A stretch of 18,237 nucleotides of DNA from JBOHCT01 sp050699055 (GTDB lineage: Bacteria > Actinomycetota > Actinomycetes > Streptosporangiales > JBOHCT01): NCBI GenBank assembly GCA_050699055.1, contig JBOHCT010000076.1, positions 1-18,237 of the forward strand. Reading direction: 5' to 3'. The notes beneath the pieces are model-generated. The model saw only the letters and a program-made list of their open reading frames with translations, ran no database searches and was not told where the DNA came from. Of the stretch, positions 7,745 through 13,240 are shown one piece after another. The position numbers and the translations under genes are program-made. How positions within the stretch are numbered: the first letter of the stretch is position 1; every line of letters begins with the position of its first letter.

Positions 7745-8692
7745 TCAGGCGGGCGTGGCGGCCAGATCGTCGAGGACCTTGATCGTGTCGGGGTCGAGGT
7801 CAATGCTGGCTGTGGCGATGTTGTCGATCAGGTGGTCGGGGTTGGAGGTGCCGGGGATCAGCAGTGTGTGGCGGTCGTGGGCCAGCAGCCAGGCCAGGCC
7901 GACCTGGGCCGGTGTGGCTCCAATCGTCGTCGCGGCGTTGCTCACGGCCGGATGCTCGGTCACCTTGGGCAGGCCAGGAAACGCCGAGCCAAGAGGGAAG
8001 AACGGTACCCAGGCCACATCGTGCTCTGCGCACAGTTCCAGGAGGGGCTCGGCCGAGCGGTCCAGGACGCTGTAGGCGTTCTGGACGCAGGCGATGCCGG
8101 CGGGCAGCGCGCGGCGGAGCTGGTCGGCGGTGACGTTGCTGATCCCGATGCCGCCGATCTTGCCCTCGTCGCGCAGCGCCACCATCTCGGCGAGTTGACT
8201 GTCGAAGTCGGCGCGATGGTCGGGTGGGACCGGGCTGCCGTCGGGGTAGGCGTCCATCACCCGGAGGTTGACCACGTCCACCCGTTCGACGCCCAGGTCG
8301 GTAAGGTTGCCCTCCACGCCGGTACGGAGCTGCTTCGGTCGCTGGGCGGGGAGGAGTTCCCCGTCCTTGTCGGGCTCGGCGCCGACCTTGCTCACCAGCA
8401 CCAGGTCATCCGGATAAGGGTGCAATGCGGCATGGATCAGCTCGTTGGCCACGCCGTCCCCGTAGAAGTGGGCAGTGTCGATGTGGTTGACCCCCAGCTC
8501 CACGGCCCGACGCAGTACGGCGAGAGCGACATCCCGATCGCGTGGTGGTCCCCACACGCCGGGCCCGGGAAGCTGCATGGCGCCGAACCCGACGCGCGCG
8601 ACCGGGCGCCCCGCCAGCTCGAACGTGCCTGCGGCGGCAGCGCTCGGACCGACCGCCGCCGTCCCACCGTGGTTGCTGTCTGTTTCAGGCAT
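7745..8692 (-). CDS. Aldo/keto reductase with Arg at the catalytic His position
   Basis: A 315-residue protein with the AKR (beta/alpha)8 sequence pattern: GFGAMQLPGPGVWGPP near the start, GVNHIDTAHFYGDG with D72 and Y77, LVLVSKVG with K102, and the C-terminal cofactor loop LIPGTSNPDHLIDNI. In place of the usual catalytic His (Y-Q-I-H-R) it has VVNLRVMD, with R144 at that position. Such replacements occur in one actinobacterial subgroup and change but do not abolish the fold. It probably uses NADPH to reduce aldehydes or ketones. The ATG follows GAGGAG at about 7 bases. The long leader contains a fourfold operator repeat shared with the divergent TetR gene (8869), strongly suggesting repression by that protein. 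A hairpin follows the stop. The N-terminal 25 residues are an Ala/Gly-rich extension. Confidence 0.92.
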   Translation of the reverse strand: MPETDSNHGGTAAVGPSAAAAGTFELAGRPVARVGFGAMQLPGPGVWGPPRDRDVALAVLRRAVELGVNHIDTAHFYGDGVANELIHAALHPYPDDLVLVSKVGAEPDKDGELLPAQRPKQLRTGVEGNLTDLGVERVDVVNLRVMDAYPDGSPVPPDHRADFDSQLAEMVALRDEGKIGGIGISNVTADQLRRALPAGIACVQNAYSVLDRSAEPLLELCAEHDVAWVPFFPLGSAFPGLPKVTEHPAVSNAATTIGATPAQVGLAWLLAHDRHTLLIPGTSNPDHLIDNIATASIDLDPDTIKVLDDLAATPA

Positions 8693-8738
8693 GGCGGTAC
8701 TCCTCTGCCACTCGTACCGGTGGCCGCCGCTAGACTGT

Positions 8739-8830
8739 GATATGGAGGACCCTCCGCTAAAGATATGGAGGACCCTCCGCTAAAGATACGGAGGACCCTC
8801 CGCTAAAGATACGGAGGACCCTCCGCTAAA
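8739..8830. repeat. Four perfect-length tandem 23-bp operator repeats
   Basis: Four head-to-tail copies of a 23-bp unit start at 8739, 8762, 8785 and 8808. Each begins GATATGG or GATACGG and ends CCCTCCGCTAAA. Units 1 and 2 have T, and units 3 and 4 have C, at position 5; otherwise they are identical. Each carries the near-perfect palindrome CGGAGG-AC-CCTCCG. The 23-bp period is about two helical turns, so bound dimers would line up on one face. The same palindrome recurs before the second aldo/keto reductase gene, marking it as a regulator-binding site, most likely for the TetR protein at 8869. Confidence 0.9.
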
Positions 8831-8834
8831 GTTC

Positions 8835-8861
8835 AGCCTAGCACAACGGGAGGAGGCTCCG
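8835..8861 (-). promoter_or_regulatory. Putative aldo/keto reductase promoter with a fifth, degenerate operator
   Basis: On the minus strand the block GTTGTGCTAGGCT (8847-8835) contains an extended -10 (TGC-TAGGCT). A degenerate operator (8848-8861, 11 of 14 positions matching the palindrome) lies 7 bases upstream, and operator unit 4 lies 9 bases downstream. The identical 13-bp block, with operators similarly placed on both sides, precedes the second reductase gene. The degenerate site also contains the GGAGGAGG likely to be the ribosome-binding site of the plus-strand TetR gene, so binding there would also affect the regulator itself. Confidence 0.6.
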
Positions 8862-8868
8862 CTTAACT

Positions 8869-9465
8869 ATGGGTACCCGTGCCGACTCGACGGCGATGCG
8901 CGCCGATGCGCAGCGCAATCGGCAGCGACTGCTCGAGGCCGCGCTGCGCGCCTTCTCCTCCGGGGAGGAGAAGGTGTCGCTGGAACGGATCGCCAAGGAG
9001 GCTGGCGTCGGCATCGGCACCCTCTACCGCCACTTTCCGACGAGGGAAGCGCTGGTCGAGGCGGTCTACCGGGGCGAGTTGGCGCGGCTGCGTGACAGCG
9101 CCGAGCAGCTGCTGGCCTCGTACGACCCGGACACAGCGCTGCGTACGTGGATGGACCGTTTCGCCGACTACGCGGCGGCCAAGCGGGGGATGGCCGACAC
9201 TCTGCACGCGGTCATCGCCTCCGGTGCCATCCCCTCGACGCAGACCCGCGATACGCTGACCACCGCCATAGAAGGAATGTTGAAGGCGGGGGCCGCGGCC
9301 GGGACCCTGCGCGGCGACGCCGACCCCGGCGACGTACTCTACAGCCTCGTCGGCGTCTTCCTCGCTGCCGGCGTCCCCGACCAGCGGGAGCAGGCGGGAC
9401 GAATGCTCGACCTGCTGATGGACGGGCTGCGCGCGCCAACAGCTCAAGGCGGCAGCGGCGCGTGA
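8869..9465 (+). CDS. TetR-family regulator of the two aldo/keto reductase genes
   Basis: A 198-residue TetR protein. Helix 1 is QRLLEAALRAFSSGEEKVSL and the helix-turn-helix is ERIAKEAGVGIGTLYRHFPT (about 40-60), continuing REALVEAVYRGEL. The C-terminal domain (AAKRGMADTLHAVIASG ... DVLYSLVGVFLAAG) is typical of the SbtR-like C-terminal group common in actinobacteria. The ATG at 8869 follows GGGAGGAGG (8848-8856), which is itself part of an operator-like palindrome. The shared spacer with the divergent aldo/keto reductase contains five operator copies. Two more lie before the reductase gene ending at 9850, so this protein probably represses itself and both reductases until a carbonyl or related ligand is bound. 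The ligand is unknown. Binding is inferred from the arrangement, not shown. Confidence 0.92.
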   Translation: MGTRADSTAMRADAQRNRQRLLEAALRAFSSGEEKVSLERIAKEAGVGIGTLYRHFPTREALVEAVYRGELARLRDSAEQLLASYDPDTALRTWMDRFADYAAAKRGMADTLHAVIASGAIPSTQTRDTLTTAIEGMLKAGAAAGTLRGDADPGDVLYSLVGVFLAAGVPDQREQAGRMLDLLMDGLRAPTAQGGSGA

Positions 9466-9477
9466 ACCCTGTGGTCA

Positions 9478-9570
9478 CACGCCTTCGCTCGCGCAGCGGT
9501 CATCGAGACACTCGCACGTGGCGACCGGTTGGAAGTCACGTCACAGCAAGAAGCGCTGGGGAGAGCGTGT
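9478..9570 (+). pseudogene. Possible N-terminal fragment of a short-chain dehydrogenase
   Basis: One plus-strand frame reads HAFARAAVIETLARGDRLEV followed by TSQQEALGRA. This resembles the region after the TGASRGFG loop of SDRs (compare GFGRQWAIAALERGDRVVGT in the intact SDR at 11753-12580). No glycine loop precedes it and no NNAG follows. The match is short and could be chance. Confidence 0.3.
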
Positions 9571-9797
9571 ACAGCAGTACGAAAGCGGTTGAGACCACGG
9601 CCGTCAGGGGCCACATCCAACGCGATGGTTCGTGTCCGGCTGTACCTCAATTGTTGTCATGGGGCCGATCTTGCCGAGCCGGACTGGCCGGTTCTGAAAG
9701 CTTCTGGGAAAGCTCCGAGAGTCCGCTGCCCCGGCGTGCACCATCACCCCGGCTGGCCCACCGCTGCGGCGGCTGACTCACAGGAACTCCAAGAAAC

Positions 9798-9826
9798 GCG
9801 GCGGGCGCTGTTGATGTGCCCGCCGC
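9798..9826 (-). terminator. Intrinsic terminator of the second aldo/keto reductase gene
   Basis: GCGGCGGGC (9798-9806) and GCCCGCCGC (9818-9826) form a perfect 9-bp stem with an 11-nt loop, 23 bases after the minus-strand stop codon. In the direction of transcription it is followed by GTTTCTTGG, a short T-rich run. Position and structure fit Rho-independent termination between convergent genes. Confidence 0.7.
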
Positions 9827-9849
9827 ACGGGATCGGTGACGGGATGCGG

Positions 9850-10872
9850 TCAAGCGGCGGCGCGTTCGTTGACGGGTCGGCGACGGAGGCTCGGGCGCTG
9901 GATGGCCGGGGGTAGGTAGGCCTGGTCGAGCGTGCCGACGTCGGTGCCGGGCGGGACGATCTCGTCGATCCGGTCGAGGACGTCGTCGGTGAGTGTGACG
10001 TCGAGGCCGGTGAGTAGGTCGTCGAGGTGGTTCATCGTGCGCGGCCCGACGATCGCGCTGGTCACGCCGGGGTGAGCGATGGTGAACGCCATCGCGAGGT
10101 GGGTCATCGGCAAACCCGCCCCTTCGGCGAGCGGAATGAGCTGTTCGACGACGTCGAGGCGGCGCTCGTCGTTGAGGTGCTTGAGGAGGCTCGCGCGGTG
10201 CAGGTCGTTCTGCCGGCCCTTGCGGACGCGGCCGGTGAGCAGTCCCTGGGCGAACGGGCCCCACACGAGCGTGCCCATTCCGTAGCGTTGCGCGATCGGC
10301 AGCACCTCGCGTTCGACGCTGCGGTTGAGGATCGAGTAGGGCGGTTGCTCGGTGTGGAACCGTTGCAGGCCGCGCCGCTCCGCGACCCACTGGGCTTCGA
10401 TGATGTCGGACGCGGGCGTCGTGGACGACCCGATCGCACGGACTTTTCCGCTGTGGATCAGGTCCGAGAGCGCCGACAGCGTCTCCTCGATGTCGGTGTC
10501 GGGGTCCGGTCGGTGGATCTGGTAGAGGTCGATGTGGTCGGTCTGCAGGCGGCGCAGCGAGTGCTCGACCGCGGTCGTGATCCAGCGCCGCGAGGCACCC
10601 TGCTGATTGGGATCCTTGCCCATCGGACGGCTGACCTTGGTCGCGAGGACGACGTTGTCACGGCGCCCCTTGAGCGCTTTGCCCACCACCTCTTCAGAGT
10701 CGCCGTAGGCGTCAGCGGTATCGATGACGTTGATCCCCGCGTCCAGCGCTTTGTGGATGACGCGGATCGAGTCGTCGTGGTCGGGGTTGCCGATGGCCGT
10801 GGCGAACATCAGTGTGCCGAGCGCGTAGGGGCTGACCTTGATGCCGGTCCGGCCGAGCGTGCGGTGCTGCAT
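9850..10872 (-). CDS. Aldo/keto reductase with complete catalytic tetrad
   Basis: A 340-residue AKR starting MQHRTLGRTGIKVSPYALGT. The catalytic residues are all present: D51 and Y56 in NVIDTADAYGDSEE, K79 in VVLATKVSRPMG and H120 in IDLYQIHRPD. The NADP-binding C-terminal region includes SAIVGPRTMNHLDDLL. It resembles AKR families with YccK/Tas/Gre3-like potassium-channel-beta sequences, which reduce aldehydes, ketones or methylglyoxal-type compounds; the real substrate is unknown. The ATG at 10872 is chosen for a GGAG 7 bases upstream and because family similarity begins there, although the frame is open to 11340. Two operator palindromes and an extended -10 lie 75-130 bases upstream, matching those of the first reductase (8692). 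An intrinsic terminator follows the stop. Confidence 0.93.
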   Translation of the reverse strand: MQHRTLGRTGIKVSPYALGTLMFATAIGNPDHDDSIRVIHKALDAGINVIDTADAYGDSEEVVGKALKGRRDNVVLATKVSRPMGKDPNQQGASRRWITTAVEHSLRRLQTDHIDLYQIHRPDPDTDIEETLSALSDLIHSGKVRAIGSSTTPASDIIEAQWVAERRGLQRFHTEQPPYSILNRSVEREVLPIAQRYGMGTLVWGPFAQGLLTGRVRKGRQNDLHRASLLKHLNDERRLDVVEQLIPLAEGAGLPMTHLAMAFTIAHPGVTSAIVGPRTMNHLDDLLTGLDVTLTDDVLDRIDEIVPPGTDVGTLDQAYLPPAIQRPSLRRRPVNERAAA

Positions 10873-10947
10873 GCGGTGTCTCCAGACGTTGCGTACGGGG
10901 TGTAGTGAGAGCTCTGCCGCCCGTCCGGTGGCCGCAAAGCTGTTATT

Positions 10948-10999
10948 CGGAGGAACCTCCGCTACGATCGGAAGCCTAGCACAACCGGAGGACCCTCCG
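10948..10999 (-). promoter_or_regulatory. Promoter with two TetR-type operators before the second aldo/keto reductase
   Basis: Palindrome CGGAGG-AA-CCTCCG (10948-10961) and palindrome CGGAGG-AC-CCTCCG (10986-10999) flank an extended -10, TGC-TAGGCT, on the minus strand (-10 hexamer 10978-10973). The second palindrome is identical to operator units 3 and 4 at 8739-8830. The 13-bp block around the -10 is identical to that at 8835-8847. A protein bound to both sites would cover the -35 region and the start point. Confidence 0.75.
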
Positions 11000-11139
11000 T
11001 CCAGGCCGGCTGAATGACTTGGTACCGGCGACGCTGAAGCATCTCGAGGCGTTCGGCCGTCTGGGTGTCGGGCTGTGGACGGAGGGTAGGTCCTGGTCGG
11101 TGGAGCACCGCCACAGGAAGTCGCGCTGCCAGCCGTCCG

Positions 11140-11642
11140 CAGTCGCGACCGGGCCGACGCCGCCACCTCACACGACGGATCGGCGCGAGGGAGCCGCTCG
11201 CCGAGCTGGCTCCCATCAGCCACACCATCTTCCGGGTCGCGCGGCTGCACAAGATGTTGGCGGGGCAGTTGCTGCGCCGAGTGGGTCTCTACCCCAACCA
11301 GGAACTGATCATGGTGCGGTTGTGGACCGACGGCCCGCAACGGCAGGTCGACCTGGTGCGGATGCTGGAGTCGGAGGCTCCGACGATCACCCGCACGATA
11401 CGGCGTCTCGAAAAGGCCGGCCTCGTGCGCACGTCCCCGAGCCCCACCGACGGAGGTCCATCATCGTCGAGGCCACCACGGCGAGCATGCCGTTGCGTAG
11501 CCAGGTCGAGGAGGCGTGGGCGACGCTGGAGTCGTGGACGGTGGACCACTGGGGCGAGAGCCGGGGCGAGGACGTCTTGGCGGACCTGACCGCTCTGGAA
11601 ACCAACCTCCTCCAAGCCGAACGCGACGAGGCCCCGTCCTAG
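11140..11642 (+). pseudogene. Frameshifted MarR-family regulator pseudogene
   Basis: It is paralogous to the intact MarR gene at 17611-18114. One frame reads PLAELAPISHTIFRVARLHK through AGQLLRRVGLYPNQELIMVR and QVDLVRMLESEAPTITRTIR to LVRTSPSPTD. There the sequence GACGGAGGTCC lacks one base relative to GACAGAAGGTCC in the intact gene. Family sequence resumes in the next frame (SIIVEATTASMPLRSQVEEA to LQAERDEAPS) up to the TAG at 11642. The 5' end is also disrupted: the DNA near 11145-11195 aligns to the start of the intact gene in yet another frame, and no ATG or GTG replaces its start codon. It cannot encode a full MarR protein. It lies between the promoter of the second aldo/keto reductase and a convergent SDR gene. 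Confidence 0.85.
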
Positions 11643-11655
11643 CCCTCGTTGGATA

Positions 11656-11690
11656 ACCACGGAGCGCTAGGTGTACCCAACCTCCGTGGT
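11656..11690. terminator. Hairpin between MarR pseudogene and convergent SDR
   Basis: ACCACGGAG (11656-11664) and CTCCGTGGT (11682-11690) form a perfect 9-bp stem with a 17-nt loop, 14 bases after the pseudogene stop and 63 bases beyond the SDR stop. It could act in either direction. No strong T-tract follows on either strand. Confidence 0.45.
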
Positions 11691-11752
11691 CAGTACATCT
11701 AGGTGGCGGAAGCTGGGTCGTGTCCCCGTCGAGCGGTTGCCGTGGGCATCCG

Positions 11753-12580
11753 TCAGCGACCGTAGGCCTGGATCGCGATCGGCTGCCAGTTTCGCCAGGT
11801 GGCCAGCCGGGACTCGTAGTCGCGGCTGGCCACGTCGAGCGGTGCTGCGCCGAAGAAGATGCGCAGCGGGGGCCGCTCGGCGTCGACGACCTGGAGGATC
11901 GCCGTACGGGTCGCGGCTGGGTCGCCGGGCGCGGCGGCCCACTCGTCGCGCTGCGCGTCCCTCACTACCTGGTAGGCCTCGTTCTTGGTGCTGCTGGCTG
12001 AGGACGGGCCGAGCCAGTCGGTGGAGTATCCGCCCGGCTCGATCATCGTCACAGCGATGCCGAAGGCTGCGACTTCCCCCGCGAGTGACTGTGACAGCCC
12101 TTCGAGCGCCCACTTCGAGGCGTGGTAGGCACCGATGCCCGGGAAGGCGGTGACGCCACCGAGGCTGGTGACCTGCAGCAGGTGACCCGACCGCTGCGCG
12201 CGAAGGATCGGTAGTGCGGCCTGGGTGACCCAGAGCGACCCGAAGAAGTTCGTCTCCATCTGGGCCCGCACATCAGCTTCACTGAGTTCTTCGATCATGC
12301 CGAAATGGCCGTACCCGGCGTTGTTGACCACGACATCGAGACGGCCGAAGTGCTCGGCCGCGCCCCGGACTGCGTAGAAGGCGGCTTCGCGGTCGGTGAC
12401 GTCCAACGCGATCGGCAGCACGAGGTCGCCGTATTGCTCGACCAAGTCGCTGACCCCGGAGAGGCGACGAGCGGTCCCCACCACTCGGTCCCCGCGTTCG
12501 AGCGCCGCGATGGCCCACTGTCGTCCGAAGCCACGGGAGGCGCCGGTGATGAACCAGGTTTTCTGTTCGCTGTTCCTCAT
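11753..12580 (-). CDS. Classical short-chain dehydrogenase/reductase
   Basis: A 275-residue classical SDR. It has the cofactor loop TGASRGFG (13-20), LDVTD (59-63), NNAG (86-89), catalytic S139 in QVTSLGG and the YxxxK pair Y152/K156 in YHASK. R38 after the second strand suggests NADP(H) preference. The order and length are normal for oxidoreductases acting on ketones or secondary alcohols; the substrate is unknown. The ATG at 12580 has GGAGGT directly abutting it, too close to act as a ribosome-binding site. A TAGCAT hexamer just upstream makes a leaderless transcript likely. A TetR gene diverges 51 bases away and is its obvious local regulator. The C-terminal stop is convergent with a MarR pseudogene across a hairpin. 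Confidence 0.93.
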   Translation of the reverse strand: MRNSEQKTWFITGASRGFGRQWAIAALERGDRVVGTARRLSGVSDLVEQYGDLVLPIALDVTDREAAFYAVRGAAEHFGRLDVVVNNAGYGHFGMIEELSEADVRAQMETNFFGSLWVTQAALPILRAQRSGHLLQVTSLGGVTAFPGIGAYHASKWALEGLSQSLAGEVAAFGIAVTMIEPGGYSTDWLGPSSASSTKNEAYQVVRDAQRDEWAAAPGDPAATRTAILQVVDAERPPLRIFFGAAPLDVASRDYESRLATWRNWQPIAIQAYGR

Positions 12581-12597
12581 ACCTCCATGCTAACATG
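12581..12597 (-). promoter_or_regulatory. Probable leaderless promoter of the SDR gene with CATG palindrome
   Basis: On the minus strand TAGCAT (12592-12587) fits a TAnnnT -10 element, and only 6 bases (GGAGGT) separate it from the ATG at 12580, so transcription should begin at or next to the start codon. CATG-CTAA-CATG (12586-12597) is an inverted repeat overlapping it and could be the operator of the divergent TetR protein. A clear -35 was not found. Confidence 0.5.
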
Positions 12598-12631
12598 CTG
12601 TCCAGCCAGCAAAGAAATGAGGGAAACCACT

Positions 12632-13240
12632 GTGGTGACGCAGACCGAACGCACGGCGGCGGCGCGGGAGGCGATCATCGCCGCTGCCATCGCCGTGCTC
12701 GGCTCCGAAGGGCACCGAGCGCTGACCAACACTCGCCTGCAAGAGGTGTCTGGCCACAGCCGCGGCCTGGTCAGTTACCACTTCGGGTCCCGGCAGGGTC
12801 TGCTCGAGGCCGTGATCGGGAGTATCCGCGACGACTTCCTCACCGATCTGGTCCAACCACCGGACGGCGAATCCATGTCCGGGGTGCGGGCAACGGTCCA
12901 GCTCATCGACACCTACCTGCGGGAGCTGAGACGGGATCCACGGCGCAACCTCGCCACCCTGGCCTTGACGGTCGCGTCTCTCCGAGAGCTGCCGCAGCTA
13001 CAGCAGGCGATCCGCGAACTCAACGACGACCTACGTGCAGGCGTCAGAGATCTCCTGACCCGGGGCATCGAGGACCGCACCGTTCGTCCCGACGCCGACA
13101 CCACCGCGGCCGCGGGTGTCGTCATCGCGATGCTGCGCGGCGCCACCATCCAGTGGCTGGCCGACCCCGATGCGTTCGACATCGACACCGCACGCCAGGA
13201 ACTCAGTACGGTCATCACCCGCAGCTACGGCAGTGGATAA
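12632..13240 (+). CDS. TetR-family regulator divergent from the SDR gene
   Basis: A TetR protein of about 202 residues. Helix 1 (AAREAIIAAAIAVLGSEGHR) and the helix-turn-helix (LQEVSGHSRGLVSYHFGSRQ) are clear; the SYHF variant is common in this family. The C-terminal domain ends TARQELSTVITRSYGSG. The GTG at 12632 is preferred because GAGGGA (12619-12624) sits 7 bases before it. ATG 12617, in the same frame, overlaps that site and has no ribosome-binding site of its own; GTG 12635 is also possible. The gene diverges from the SDR with a 51-base spacer containing a CATG inverted repeat, the usual layout of a repressor with its target. The stop overlaps by 26 bases the run-on tail of the convergent monooxygenase frame. 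Confidence 0.9.
   Translation: MVTQTERTAAAREAIIAAAIAVLGSEGHRALTNTRLQEVSGHSRGLVSYHFGSRQGLLEAVIGSIRDDFLTDLVQPPDGESMSGVRATVQLIDTYLRELRRDPRRNLATLALTVASLRELPQLQQAIRELNDDLRAGVRDLLTRGIEDRTVRPDADTTAAAGVVIAMLRGATIQWLADPDAFDIDTARQELSTVITRSYGSG

Larger units (their letters stand above)
9466..9849. other. Convergent spacer with possible SDR remnant and a terminator
   Basis: These 384 bases separate the convergent TetR and aldo/keto reductase genes. They hold a weak SDR-like remnant near 9478-9570 and a strong hairpin at 9798-9826. I see nothing else recognisable; other frames of 60-200 codons lack family features. Confidence 0.5.

Noticed and set aside
8739..8830. CRISPR array
   Set aside because: The 23-bp units are directly tandem with no spacers and contain a palindrome that recurs at another promoter; operator repeats explain them.
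10873..11340. N-terminal extension of the second aldo/keto reductase up to 11340
   Set aside because: It would cross the two operators, the promoter and the MarR pseudogene; the family start and ribosome-binding site are at 10872.
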